From assembly GCA_024500155.1 (NCBI GenBank), contig CM044866.1:36199501-36263500 (forward strand): DNA of 64,000 nt, in the 5' to 3' direction. The stretch is from Chenopodium formosanum (lineage: Eukaryota; Streptophyta; Magnoliopsida; Caryophyllales; Amaranthaceae). The notes under the pieces are model-generated. The model was given only the letters and a program-made list of their open reading frames with translations, ran no database searches and was not told where the DNA came from. Position numbers and translations under genes: made by a program. Within the stretch, counting starts at the first letter, position 1. Every line of letters begins with the position of its first letter. This document shows, piece after piece, positions 11,637 to 23,298 of the stretch.

Positions 11637-12537
11637 GCCTGATAATGAAGTGTGGATTCCCTTGGTTGATGGGGTTTGGGCAAGGCAAGTCTTTTAAAAT
11701 TACTGATGCTAATTATTTCTGGGGTGGGATAAATGGCTTTAGCTTTGTTAATTAAAGTTGGCAAGGTGAATTTGTTGCCTTAGGTGTGGACGTATGGTGC
11801 AACGACAGTTTCAGTATGATTTGGAGTTTTACGAGGCCAGGGTTTAACTCTTTGGCTTCAACAAAGCTGGGACTCTAGGAGGTTGGATGTTGGAGTTTAG
11901 CTGCTGATCTGATTGCTTTGATTTCAGCAAAATTGAAACACATTTAGTTCCTACTTTATATTCGCTTGGTGATCGATACTATAATGTCTTAGTCATAAGA
12001 TATGATTTTGTCTTTGGTCCTTTGTTATGGAGGGGAAAAATCTAGGTCATCCCAAAGCTAGATTTCTGTCTTTCATGTTAAAAGAAAAAAAAATATTGCT
12101 CTGATGCTGTGCTAATTCATTTAATTGATTTGATGTCTCTGGACTACTGCATGTATATAGCTGGAATGCCTGTAACCTGTAAACAATAAATTTCCTTGGT
12201 TCTTGCTATGTTTCAAAATATGTTTCTCTCTATATGTAACTATGTTTACGATCTTGAATTGAAGGCCAAATTCTTAAATTAGGGATTGTTTCTTTTTGTC
12301 ATCCCCATTTTTGATAGGACTTGATGGGTTATTACTTATTTGTTTGCTTCTTGGATGTTTTGCTAGCAATTGCTAATAAGTTTTCAAATTCACTTGCTTC
12401 TTACATGAAAAGTCAGCAGTAGTGTAGTGCCAAAAGTAAAGGCTTTTTGATGGGTACTAGCACAATTTGTCTGGGAAATATAGAGATTTCATGCCTTATT
12501 TATTTAAGTTTTAAAATCGCAGTGGGTGGAAGCCTTA

Positions 12538-13131
12538 ATGGAAGGTGAAGCGGCTGATGCCAAAGGGGGGACCGAAAGCTTTCCATCAACGGTGTATGGT
12601 GATGGTGTATCTGTGCAAGAGTGTCAAAAGATGATCTAGAGAAGCTTGCGAACTCCCATGGTGAAATTTCTGATGGAGAATTTGGAAAAATCAGGGTGTA
12701 GCATTGGAGATGGCTTCATAAAAGCTGTTGATTGTAAGCGGAAAATTAGTGGTGGTTATGTTCGTGGTGGAGGGATAATGGTATGTAGCAATTATATGAA
12801 CATGCAAGATGAGGTCAACCAAGTTCTGATTCATGAGCTCATTCATGCTTATGATGATTGTACAGCAAAAAACTTAAATTGGGCTAATTGTGCTCATCAT
12901 GCTTGTAGTGAGATTCGCGCTGGCCATTTGAGTGGTGATTGCCACTTCAAACGAGAGCTATTGCGTGGCTATATGAAGCTCCGAGGTCATGAACAAGATT
13001 GTGTGAAGAGAAGAGTAATGAAATCAGTGATGGCCAATCCTCACTGCTCTGAAACAGCTGCCAAGGATGCAATGGAAGCTGTATGGGAGACTTGTTACAA
13101 TGATACACGACCCTTCAATAGAGCTCCTTGA
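12538..13131 (+). CDS. ATP23: Mitochondrial inner membrane protease ATP23 (peptidase M76)
   Basis: Zinc metalloprotease of family M76, known to process Atp6 and act in the mitochondrial intermembrane space. The family signature HELIH is present, with zinc ligands H59 and H63 and catalytic E60 counted from ATG 12658. The conserved Cys-rich middle (NCAHHACSEIRAGHLSGDCHFKRE) is divided here as NCAHHACSEI and RAGHLSGDCHFKRE; the C-terminus is CYNDTRPFNRAP. A 5'-UTR exon ends at 11026 and the intron 11027-12522 ends CGCAG. The expected start is ATG 12538, but codon 34 (12637-12639) is TAG where homologues, as I recall them, have Gln. Translation from the in-frame ATG 12658 would give 157 aa and keep the whole catalytic core, losing about 40 N-terminal residues. 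Start and functional state are therefore uncertain; the family is not. Confidence 0.85.
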
Positions 13132-13965
13132 GATACACTAGTTTTCTTATAAGTGGCTTATGTGTAATGTTTGAAGCTGGTTGCACAAAATTTTGTTTCC
13201 ATAACTTTATAACATTTGTTTACTTTTCTCTGAAACAATCTTGATTGTTGCACGACTTTATAGTGGATCTATTTGATAGGCAGTTCAATTCAAAACAATT
13301 ATACTGGAATTGTACGGGCATGAATCAAACAAATAAATCTGAAATTTGTTTAGCATGATTTCAATCTTTCATCCATTTGCTTCTCTCCTCCCTTCAAATT
13401 TCAATGAAACAGAATCTGCAGCTGGTGCCACTTGTGGTCTCACCTCTTTCGGATATGTATCAATAATTTTCTTGTGAAGTGTTTTGTTCTCTTTTGTTAT
13501 TGAGAATTAACCTTAAAAAAGATCTGTTATTTGTTAGCTTAGCTATACTGAAATACTGAATTTCTTAAGTGACTCAATGAATGGTCTATGAGCTGCATTG
13601 TGAAAAAAATAAATAAAAATCCCCTCAGAAACACAGAATTGCTATATGTGACTATGTGAGTAGGGTAGCTAGTTGGTTACAACGGATATGATATGATTCT
13701 TGCAACCCATGCTCAGGTCCGATGGCTATCAGGAAATGTGCACTCCTGCAATAGAAAACCCTGGTTTTCACTATTCTGTAGTTCCGTACCATTTGGTATT
13801 TATGTTGGTTTATGTAGTACAATAATGGTGTGAAATTACATGTAGCAGTTCCACGTCCCGTGCTCAACAAATTCAGTCTTCAGGTGCTTGATACCCTTGT
13901 GGTAGAAAGTGTTCAGGTGCTTGATACCCTTGTGGTAGAAAGAAGTGAAAGTTAAATGATTATTA
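13132..13965. other. ATP23 3' flank
   Basis: Probably the ATP23 3' UTR, then AT-rich sequence. Bases 13879-13943 hold two tandem copies of a 33-bp unit (TTCAGGTGCTTGATACCCTT...). No gene seen; minus-strand open frames here lack recognisable content. Confidence 0.45.
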
Positions 13966-14419
13966 TGATATAGGACAATAGGAGAGCCATCCCCAAAATC
14001 TATTTCAAGGGGAGGAAAACGCATTGTCCTGTATAAACCCCACATCAGCCCTACATATGACCGATGAGGGACTCAAGTCTCATACCTTGCAATGTACGGT
14101 CCTATAACATTGGTCCCTCCTTAAGGACCAACGTCCTCATTGGTCACGGCTTGCTTCCTCTAGGCCACCAACTCTGAGGTTGGCTCTGATACTATTCATA
14201 TAGGACAGTAGGAGAATTATCCCCAAAAGCTAGCTTAAGGAGAGGAGAGCCTATTGTTCTATATAAACCCCACATTAGCCTCTTATATGACCTATATGGG
14301 ACTTAAGTCTCATACCTTGCAATGGATAAGTCAATTGTCCTATATAAAACCCACATTAGCCCTCATATGACTGATGTGGGACTTAAGTCCCATATTTTGC
14401 AATGGACAGTTCTACAACA
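13966..14419 (-). mobile_element. TRIM (miniature LTR retrotransposon), 454 bp
   Basis: Left LTR 13966-14109 and right LTR 14195-14419 flank an 85-bp core with no coding capacity. TATTA stands on both sides (13961-13965 and 14420-14424) as a perfect 5-bp target duplication. On the minus strand the core starts with TAGTATCAGAGCC, one base off the usual primer site for initiator tRNA-Met (complement at 14182-14194), and ends with a purine-rich AAGGAGGGACCAA before the other LTR. The right LTR is about 80 bp longer because one internal segment (CTATATAAA... to TTGCAATGGA) is duplicated. TRIMs move only with enzymes supplied by other elements. Confidence 0.8.
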
Positions 14420-16190
14420 TATTATCAGTACTGCTTAAAATGTTGTGTATTTATCTATGGACAATGTATTTTACCTTTTTTTTTTAAAAAAAATATGTTA
14501 ATTTGTAATGACCTTTTTTTTTGACATATTAAAGGTAGTACCTGCTGTCTGTTGACAACTTACCTATTGGTAATTTGTTTCGTGAAAAGAGAAAAATAAA
14601 TTATTTCAATAAAATTATTTAAAGTTAAAATTGTAAATGTGTGTTGAAAATAATTAAAAATTCTTAAATAAATCTGGTCTACAATAACGTGTGTTTAGTA
14701 GGTGTGCTACTGTGCTTAATTATTTTGAAATCACACAAGCTACGGTAATAATTTTCACAAAATTTCTTTCTATCACCTTTTTCACCTCTTGCTTTTTCTC
14801 TCTCCTATGAACTTCCCAGCTCCATTTTCTCTCTTCAAAGCTCCATTTTCTCTCTCTTCGAAGCTCGCCCATAAGAGTCTTCTCTCTCTGCACTTTCAAG
14901 ATCTCTTAACTTCTTCGTTAATGGTGAAAATGAGAGGCGGTGGAACGTCTAAGAGGAAAATTTCCCTTCGTTCTTCAACAAATTAAATTGCGATGATGAA
15001 CAGCATAATCGTGGTAAAATTTCTTATTTTCGAGTTGGTTGTTGAACTTCTTAAGCTTATTATGTCGTTGTTCTTCTTGAATCGAAGCTCTTTTGGAGTT
15101 TTTGCTTGAATTTGTATAGTATTAACGATCTAGGGTTTCAATTTGTTCAATTCATATTTGATTTGTATTTAAGTTGAATTTCGTGTTTAATGTTTATACA
15201 TTAGCTATTTAATTGGTTTTGATTTCGTATATCATAATTTTTTTCTCTCGTATTTGGTTTAATTTAGAGATCTTTGATATCAATATGTATCTCAACAAAT
15301 AACGACTCGTGTTTTAGTCAAAATGCCAATTAGTTGAAATAAAGTAACTATGATTCAGAAAAGGTTACTATAATTGGAAAAGGGTGTTTTGCTTAATTAC
15401 AATCAGGTCGATCACTGTGTGAATAAAAAAATCACCATATGTTACAGTATCTTCCTAATTTTGTGAGATATGATAACTCTTTAAGTAAAATAGGGTTAAT
15501 ATATAGATGGAAAAAAAGTTGTTCAATTTATTTAGGAGTCATTATACTCCAGAACTATTATTCACTTAGCTATACGTTTATATTGACTAGTGTTCATTGG
15601 TCATGCTAAAGTTGGCCTTTTATAATTGAATCCTTGTTAGCACTATGAGATTCTCTCTCAGATGGATGGTCAAGGGGAAGGGCAGAGCATTTGTATATAG
15701 GTTTACTTTATCAAGTTGGTGAGAGTATATGACTTGATTAATATCTTACCATATTATTAAGACTGATATGTTTAGCTTATTTGAGACCTACTTTAAACTA
15801 TACTTGCAGAGTTATAATTAGAAGATGAGCTGAATTCAAGTACAGAGTTTCGACATGGAAACCACAAAGCTATTATAGTCTTATTTGGTACGACTTAATT
15901 CTACTACGTCTCACTTGAAATCAAGGGATTTTGTTTCTTCCTGTATGATTAGTCGTGCCAAGCGCCAACTTGTCATGTTGTAGGCTAGCAGCTACAAATT
16001 GTTTTTAAGCCATATGGGCATGATAAGTGACAATGGTGTGTGTTGGGTTGATTTACTTTGTTTTATTTCTGCTTAGTTTGATTTTAATTGTAGTACAGTA
16101 TATGCTTTAATGTTTTATACTTTTATGAGATTTGTCGTGTTATATCTTGTTCTTTTGGAAAATTAGTGAAAATTGATTTTTAACTATAAA
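14420..16190. other. Intergenic; possible gene start near 14800
   Basis: A 65-codon plus frame at 14789-14986 (pyrimidine-rich, then MVKMRGGGTSKRKI) may be the first exon or 5' UTR of a dead gene, but I do not recognise it and nothing follows. The rest is AT-rich with no supported feature. Confidence 0.35.
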
Positions 16191-16259
16191 GCTTATTAGC
16201 TCAATTGGTAGAGCAGTGTGCAAATGCATAATGATATAGGCTCGAATCCTACATATGCT
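16191..16259 (+). other. tRNA-like sequence (tRNA pseudogene or SINE head)
   Basis: TAGCTCAATTGGTAGAGCA is a perfect D-arm with polymerase III A box, and GGCTCGAATCC is a near-perfect B box (one base off GGTTCGAATCC), 34 bases apart as in a tRNA. The D stem (GCTC/GAGC) and most of the T stem pair; the anticodon stem and acceptor stem do not. It is therefore not a working tRNA. A tRNA-derived SINE promoter is possible, but no poly-A or target duplication was found. Confidence 0.5.
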
Positions 16260-16321
16260 ATGTAAAGATAAATACAATAATATGTTGTAAAAATACGATA
16301 ACTATATATGACTATAGTTAA

Positions 16322-16633
16322 ATAAGGGTCACTATATGCATGTCTAAATATGGATTGATAATATTTTTAAATAAGGGTCACTGTATATTAAAATAAGGTC
16401 ACTATATTTAAATAAAGGTCATTATGTATAACTAAGACTATATTTAAATAAGAGTCACTGACTCACTGTATACATGTATAAATATGGGTCACTATATATT
16501 TTAGTAAGGGTCACTATATATTTTAATAAGGGTCACTATGTTTAAATAAATGTCACTATATATAACCATGACCATATTTAAATAAGGGTCACTATCTATA
16601 TAAGAGGTCACTATATATTTAAATAAGGGTCAC
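16322..16633. repeat. Degenerate minisatellite of AAGGGTCACTATATATTTAA
   Basis: About a dozen imperfect copies of a 20-28 bp unit with core GGTCACTATAT separated by AT-rich spacers. No coding content. Confidence 0.75.
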
Positions 16634-17076
16634 AAGTCACAACACAATTGAGAACAATGACAACACTTTCTCAGAACTCAAAAGCTCATCACTCACGTCT
16701 GTTACATTATTGATTCTTTCACAATAACAGTCCTTTCAATTTTCAAACTCATCATATACGAAACACAATTAATTAGCTATGCATAGTGATCCTTAAGGTA
16801 ATATAGCAACGTTAATGTTAAAATAGCCATAGTGACTTTTATTAGATTTATAATACTCCGTAGCTTTAATAGTAAAATTAGATCAATTACACAATATGTC
16901 TATCATCTTTCTCAGAAAAAAAAAAATAAAAAGTTAAATCAAATCATCAAAACCACAAAACAATATGTTGAATATTGTCATCCTAAATCTAATTGAATCA
17001 ACCAAACACAATCAAATAGCATTCGATCACCATCAGTTACAGTAGAAATATCACTCAATTGAAGATTATCATTATT

Positions 17077-17172
17077 CAATCCTCTGGGTCATCTTCTTCA
17101 AAATCATCAACGTCATAGTGTTCGGGTCCATTGTTTTTGAGATCTTCAATTGTAATTTGCGAATAATCTGAA
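17077..17172 (-). other. Possible 3'-terminal exon of an unrecognised gene
   Basis: On the minus strand a typical splice acceptor (TATATTTCAG) is followed by about 31 codons of acidic sequence, including IEDLKNNGPEHYDVDDFEED, ending in TGA at 17077-17079. Codon use and the splice site look genic, but no upstream exon could be joined. Probably a gene remnant. The remaining sequence from 16634 to 17662 holds nothing else I can support. Confidence 0.35.
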
Positions 17173-17662
17173 ATATATTGAATATAATCCATACTATTTA
17201 CTCGATTTTTTTGGCCAAAGCAAATCAAATTAAAAGCGTAATTGATACCTTTATTGTAATTTGTGTTGATTCAAATTCACGAATTGTTTTGTTGAGATTG
17301 ATAGCAACATAAAATTGTTGTTCCATTGATGAATTCAGCAATTTGTGAATTAATTTGTTGAGATCGATTCTTCCATTGATGAATTTTGCAGCTTTAGTGT
17401 GCTATGTTTTTCGTATAGGGGTTTATTTTTGGGTGGGAACAAGGTGGGTTGTTTGTATATGGACTGAGAAGTAAAACGGGCTGCCTGTGTTGTTGCTTGC
17501 ACGTGAGACCATAAGGTCAACAATAATTTATTGTGGACCAGGTCCACGCAAGATCTTTTAGAAAATAATAGGGCCTAATTTAGAATAATATTTTATTATT
17601 ATTATTATTTATAGAAAACTAACTCAAAATAAGTTAAGCAAAACAAGCATACGTAACGTACT

Positions 17663-18704
17663 TAGGGGTGAAAGTTCGGTTTTCGGTTTGGTTTTTTGCC
17701 CAAACTGAAACCGAACCACTCTAGAAACCACACCGCAGCACTTTACTTTAAAAACCGAACCAAACCAAACCATTATTATTTTAGTGTCATAAAAAAAAAC
17801 CGAACCAAACCAAATTTTCATATCAAGCACCATAAACATCAAATTTTGCAAAAAAAACCGAATCAAACCACACCAATCAAAACCGAACCAAACAAAACCA
17901 AACCAAACCAATTCATACAAACATAATTAAACAAGTTTTCTAACATGATAAGAAAAAATTGGAATAAAAAGCACCGAAATATCAGAAAAAATTGGACATA
18001 AATTAGAAGTTTAGCATAAATTAGTAGAAAAAAAAACTCAAACCAAATTAAAAGAATGAAAAAGAGGACATACCTCACATTCCATAAAAAAATATCGAAT
18101 TTGGCTTTTAAAGGTCAAATTCGACCCTAGAGTTTTCATGGTCGAATTTGACATGAAAAACCTTTAGTTGATGGTGTTCTAAATCAAAACTTCGAATTTA
18201 GTTGATGGTGTTCATAGATGGTGAAGGGGGGCGAATTTGAAAGCAAATTCATGATGTGTTCATTAATGGTGGCGAGGAGAAAGACAAGAAAAAGATTGAT
18301 GGTGTTCGTAGATAGTGAAGGCGTGAAGCGAAGAAGAGGAGAGGAGAGAGAATGGACGGAATCTGCAAGAGGAGAAGATCAGAAGAGGAAAGGAGAGAGA
18401 AAGGGTGGAGAGAGAGAGAGAGAGAGAGGCTGAGAGTGTTAGGGTTTTTTTTTTTTTTTTTTTTGCATTATATACCTAGGGTAATTTAGAGTTGGGCTAG
18501 GGTTTAATTGGATTGGGCCTATATTTCAGTGTGGTTTACTTTTGTTCGGTTTATCATTTTCGCAAACCGAAACCGAACAACACACCGAATTTTTTTTTTA
18601 AAACCGAAACCGAACCACTTCTGAAAAAAAAAATCGAACCAAATTTCTTATTCGGTTCGGTTTTCGATTTGGTTCGATTTTAAACCGAGTTTGTTTCACC
18701 CCTA
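17663..18704. mobile_element. Non-autonomous hAT element, 1042 bp
   Basis: Begins TAGGGGTGAAA and ends with its inverse TTTCACCCCTA (11-bp terminal inverted repeat), flanked by the perfect 8-bp duplication AACGTACT (17655-17662 and 18705-18712), the hallmark of hAT insertion. Both ends carry arrays of short motifs such as AACCGAAC, GGTTCGGTTT and CCAAACCAAA, as subterminal binding sites do in hAT elements. The middle (18210-18430) is purine-rich with a GA microsatellite at 18410-18428 and a T-run at 18446-18463. No transposase is present; frames inside it are products of the simple repeats. Confidence 0.88.
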
Positions 18705-18712
18705 AACGTACT

Positions 18713-19059
18713 CAAATGTTAAGGGTGTGCATGATGCCAGGACTTGAATCAAACAAGAATGGACAGTACCAAGACCGAGAGTTCCAATTTGATCTTCAAT
18801 CCTCGAAAAACCATAATTTTAATTTCGACATATGTAAACTTAAATAATGTCTAGTTCAAATTGGTGACATAATATCTTTTAAAACAATGAAATTCATAAT
18901 GAATAATTTTCAAAGCTTATAGTTTAGGTGATAAGTTGTTTAATAAATAAACGGATGTGATTCGCAACACTACATCTTTTTTGTTCTCTTATTGTATGTG
19001 AGACACATGTATTTGAATCCTAATTTTTTTTTATTGGATAAAATGATTTATCAAAATAA
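18713..19059. other. Intergenic between hAT and copia elements
   Basis: About 350 bp of AT-rich DNA with no supported feature. Confidence 0.5.
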
Positions 19060-19064
19060 TACAT

Positions 19065-19256
19065 TGATAAATTATGTTCAAGAATTCTTCTCTGTCAAGC
19101 TATTCAATACTAACGGCCACATACATATATTATAGCCTAGGTATACTTGGAGGCCAAGGCCAAGATATACCACAATATTCTGCAATATCTTTCACAATAT
19201 ACAATATTATCATATATAACAAAATATATTCACCAATATCCCATAATATCTCAATA
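19065..19256 (-). repeat. 3' LTR of the copia element
   Basis: 192 bp. The adjoining plus-strand CTCCCCTCAAG (19257-19267) is the complement of a polypurine tract, confirming this as the 3' LTR. Confidence 0.9.
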
Positions 19257-19735
19257 CTCCCCTCAAGTTGGAGCGTACGGATCTCGGACACCCAACTTGT
19301 GTAGTAAATTTCAAATTTAGCTTTTCCCAAAGTCTTTGTAAAAATGTCGGCCAGTTGAACATTTGTAGACACATATGCCGGCTTGATAGTACCATCAGTA
19401 ATCGCATCTCTCACAAAATGACAGTCGGCTTCAATATGTTTCGTCCGCTCATGAAAAACTGGGTTCTGCGCTATGTATAGTGTCGATTGACTATCACAAT
19501 AAAGGTGCATCCCATTCTCATGATAAACACCTAAGTCACAAAGAATTCGTTTCAACCATTTTAATTCACAAGTCACTGCAGTCATCGAACGGTATTTCTG
19601 CCTCTGCTGAAAAAAGAGAAACAATCGGTTGCTTTTTTGGTTTTCTATGACATTGGAGACAAACCAAGAAGCACAAACCAACCACTTAAAGATCGCCTGG
19701 AAAAGTGGACCACTTGCCCAATCTGAATCACACAT
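19257..19735 (-). pseudogene. Copia RNase H domain
   Basis: Minus-strand frame with CDSDWA, ELKWLKRILCDLGV, LYCDSQSTLYIAQNP, ERTKHIEADCHFVRD and LADIFTKTLG, the copia RNase H core and tail. The segment just after CDSDWA is disrupted and replaced by unrelated residues, so the domain is incomplete. It ends shortly before the polypurine tract. Confidence 0.85.
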
Positions 19736-20821
19736 CCTTCTAATTGTAAAGCACTATCGGATCTCAATAAAATTTCCTGTCCCGGGCTCTTCTTCAAATA
19801 TCTAACAACTCGTAGAGCTGCTTCCCAATGATCAATTCTGGGATTTTGCATAAATTGTGATAAGATATGCACAAAGTATGCTAAATCTGGTCTAGTAACA
19901 GGCAAATAAATTAGTCGGCCTATGAGCCGTCGATATTTCTCTACATCGTGGAAAAACTCACCCTGTGCCAAAGTCAACCCGTGATTTTGTTCCATAGGGA
20001 ACTCTACAGGCTTGACATCTGGTAAACTGGCCTCTGCAATGATATCCAATGCATATTTCCTCTGACAAATAAAAATTCTCTGTGCATTCCGGGCTACTTC
20101 TAGTCCCAAAAAATACTTCAACTCTCCAAGATCTTTCATTTTAAGGCAATTTCCCATATATGATTTAAAATTAAGCATAACAGATTTATCATTGCCTGCA
20201 ATAATTAAATCATCTACATATACCAACACATTGAGTTGCATTTTACCCTTTTTCAGAGTAAATAAGGAATAATCATAATATGACTGCTTAAAGCCATAAG
20301 TTTTCAATGTTGTAGCTAGCTTTGCAAACTAGCATCTGGAGCTTGTTTAAGGCCATACAATGATTTCTTCATCCTACAAACTTTGTCAGAATTATTTTTC
20401 TCAAAACCAGGGGGAATTTTTATATACACCTCTTCTTCCAAATCTCCATGGAGAAACGTATTATGAACGTCCAATTTTTCACCGCCGCTACTGCAAGAAA
20501 TGTTCGAACTGTCACCATTTTTGCTACCGGAGCAAATGTCTCATTGTAGTCGAATCCTTCAACCTGATGATGAAAAAAAATGACTAATCTTGCTTTCAAC
20601 CTCTGCAAATTTCCATGCTCATCATATTTTTCTTTGTACACCCACTTGCTCCCGAGTGCCTTTTTACCAGGTGGTAATTTCTCTAGCACCCTGCCCTGTT
20701 CTTCTAGAGCATGTATTTCATCTGCCATTGCCTTTCTCCAACCCTCGTGTTTCATGGCCTCCCTGAAACTTTTGGGTTCATGTCCTCCTGTAATAGCTGC
20801 AATATATTTTCTATGTTTCAC
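19736..20821 (-). pseudogene. Copia reverse transcriptase
   Basis: The N-terminal half (20420-20821) has the copia pattern EAMKHEGWRKAMADEI and ALGSKWVYKEK with FAPVAKMVTVR; the C-terminal half (19736-20307) has the active-site YVDD, LGELKYFLGLE and RPDLAYFVHILSQFM. Between them, stops and frame changes near 20310-20430 break the frame around the SLYGLKQAP region. It cannot give one polypeptide. Confidence 0.88.
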
Positions 20822-21078
20822 AGAAAATCAGCAAGAATCAACATAATGTGTTATTGGATAAACAGTACCTGAGGAAGTTGGCTCGAGTGAACTGAGAGAT
20901 GTAGATGGACTTTTATTTCGTATGGTGTGAGTCACAAAATCACGAAGTTTAGTAGACGGGAACTTTGTGCGCTTTCCTTTACCCATGTCACTTTCAATTG
21001 TCGTCGCATTTGTGCTCACACTTACCTCTTGCGGGACAATTCCACCCTCAAGAGTCACCTGTTGCTGCTGATTGCTCA

Positions 21079-22529
21079 CGCCCCCTACACCAGAGCCCGC
21101 TAGAAACTCATCGGGCTAGTCAGCCAGCGTCCGCAGGCTCCTCATCTGCCTATACGCGAATTGGGCGAGTGGGGGAGTGCTCGCTGCCACCTGCACTTGC
21201 TTCACCTGTCTCGGTCTGTTCATGTGTCTCAACAGCCCACTCATCATCACTAAAATAGTCCTCCACCCTAGGGACAACCGAAGACTTAGGTGCACTCTCA
21301 CTCTCGGATGTAAGGTAAGGGAAATCACCCTAAAAAAACTGCACATCACGAGAAACAAACATTTGCTTTGTCTCCAAATCATAGACTCTCCATCCTTTCT
21401 TCCCAAGGGGATAACCTAAGAAGACACATTTCCTACTTCGGCTAGCAAATTTGTCACCTTTACTCCGTTGATTATGAGCATAGCACAAACAACCAAAAGC
21501 CCGGATGTTCTCATAAGAGGGTGGTTTATTAAATAAAACCTCAAAAGGAGTTTTATAGTCAAGCAACCGTGAGGGTGTTCGATTAATCAAATGACAAGCA
21601 CCTTGCACACACTCCTCCCAAAATTTCGAAGGCAAATTAGCTTGAAACCTCAAGGCTCTAGCCACGTTCAAAATATGTTAGTGTTTTCTCTCAACCCGCC
21701 CATTTTGTTGGGATGTCCCAACGCACGATGTCTCAAAAATCATCCCATTAGCGAAAAATTAATCTTTCAAGAAATTGAACTCTGTGCCATTGTCACTACG
21801 AACTATTTTTATGACTTGATTAAATTGACGTTTGACCATTGCAACAAAACTAAGAAACATAAACTCAACCTCAGTTTTATTACTTATCAAATAGGTCCAC
21901 ACACCACGTGAAAAATCATCTATAATAGTCAAAAAATAGTGAGCACTACTAGACGAAGGTGTCTTGTACGGCCCCCACAAATCCAAATGCACAAGCTCAA
22001 AAATACGACTAGCTTTATTGTTGCTAATTGGGAAACTACTCCTATGTTGTTTCCCCCGTGGGCATACATCACAAGGTTTATTTTTAATACTTCTACTAAA
22101 ACTACTCATAACGGAAAAAGAACGAAGAACTTTTTTTGAAGGATGCCCCAATCTACGATGCCATAACTCCAAGGAACCATCACCATTCACTGTCAATGCC
22201 TTCACCTCAAGAACACCACGGAAGTAGTAAAGTCCATCCACGCGTTCACCCACTTCAATCACCTTCCTCGTCGTTAGGTCCTGTATAACACAAAGATTGT
22301 TAGTGAATTGTAAAGAACAATTCAATTCATCACTTAATTGAGTCACAGAGATCAAGTTGCAATTTAATTGCGGCACAAAAAGGACGTTTTTAATCATCAA
22401 ACCCCCTTTTAAAGTCACGGTGCCAATTTGGGAGGCATTAGCATAATTTCTGTCTGGTAAACCAACTGGGCAATTAGTCACATTCGTCACATTGGTTAAA
22501 AGAGATAAATCACAAGTTACATTTACCAT
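21079..22529 (-). pseudogene. Copia GAG-pre-integrase and integrase
   Basis: Frames 21759-22529 and 21330-21671 carry LWHRRLGHPS, CDVCPRGKQHR (zinc-binding HHCC part), LDLWGP and SDNGTEF (two catalytic Asp of the D-D-E triad), then FWEECVQGACHLINRTP and KCVFLGYPLGKKGWRVYD. The frame shifts between about 21760 and 21670. The protease active-site segment that should precede this region is missing: the frame enters directly at VTCDLSLLTN, after which PR-type sequence continues. Confidence 0.88.
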
Positions 22530-22550
22530 GGAGCTTTGATTTTACTGAAT

Positions 22551-22975
22551 TTAAGTAATCCAGCAGTTGTTGAACTTGGTTCGAAGACACCCCGCAAGAG
22601 CAGCAGCGTTAGCAGATGTAGTTGAGCTCTGCGTAGGTTGAGAAGACTGTCCAGTAGTTTTGTTCGCACGAACCGGTGCCGAGCCACCTCTGCCATGACT
22701 GCCAGTTCGACCACCTTCCCTTGCTGCAGGACTGCCACGACCAACACCCCTGCCACCTCTGCCTCGGTCTCCCCACCACTCGGGATACCCAATAATCTGG
22801 AAGCAAACGAAACCATACTTTCTCTTCGTCTTCAAAGCAGTACGAACCGCTCTCCCCACTCGTCATAGTTCTCACCATGCAATTGAATTGGGGTGATAAC
22901 ATTACCAGGACCATCACTCGAACCGAGATGATATGTCAAATCCATCTTAGGTTTGCCTCCATCACCACTAGTCAT
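22551..22975 (-). pseudogene. Copia gag with large internal deletion
   Basis: Starts with ATG at 22975, reads a typical N-terminus (YHLGSSDGPGNVITPI, LHGENYDEW) and within about 35 residues jumps, near 22815, to the zinc-knuckle end (CFQIIGYPEWWGDRG). Roughly 200 residues expected of a copia gag are absent. There are also frame changes. The particle protein would be nonfunctional. Confidence 0.8.
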
Positions 22976-23091
22976 GATTCAAATGTAAAACCGGAGAGAA
23001 AAAAAAAAATTAATGGAGACTCATAATTCCTCGCAGAGGGAATACAAACTAGATGAACTAGATTTCGTAAAAAAATTTCGGATCTCATCCT

Positions 23092-23106
23092 AAACTCTTG
23101 ATACCG
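23092..23106 (-). other. Copia primer-binding site
   Basis: Adjacent to the inner edge of the 5' LTR; on the minus strand CGGTATCAAGAG resembles the primer site for initiator tRNA-Met with mismatches. Confidence 0.65.
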
Positions 23107-23298
23107 TGATAAATTATGTTCAAGAATTCTTCTCTGTCAATCTATTCAATATCAACAGCCACATACATATATTATAGCCTAGGTATACTTGAAGGACAAC
23201 GCCAAGATATACCACAATATTCTACGATATCTTTCACAATATACAATATTATCATATATAACAAAATATATTCACCAATATCCCATAATATCTCAATA
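23107..23298 (-). repeat. 5' LTR of the copia element
   Basis: 192 bp, the same length as the left LTR and about 95% identical. It borders the primer site on its inner side and TACAT on its outer side. Confidence 0.9.

Larger units (their letters stand above)
19065..23298 (-). mobile_element. Degenerate Ty1/copia retrotransposon
   Basis: Complete LTR-to-LTR copy of 4234 bp with perfect target duplication TACAT (19060-19064 and 23299-23303). The two 192-bp LTRs differ at about nine positions, so the insertion is not recent. On the minus strand the order is LTR, primer site, gag, integrase, reverse transcriptase, RNase H, polypurine tract, LTR, the copia order. Every coding domain is broken by frameshifts, stops or deletions, so it is not autonomous. 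LTRs begin TA instead of TG on the sense strand. Confidence 0.93.

Noticed and set aside
16191..16259. Functional tRNA gene
   Set aside because: D and T arms fit but acceptor and anticodon stems do not pair.
17624..18078. Frames rich in Lys/Pro/Asn or Trp/Phe/Gly inside the hAT element
   Set aside because: They are translations of the AACCGAACC repeat arrays and overlap each other on both strands.
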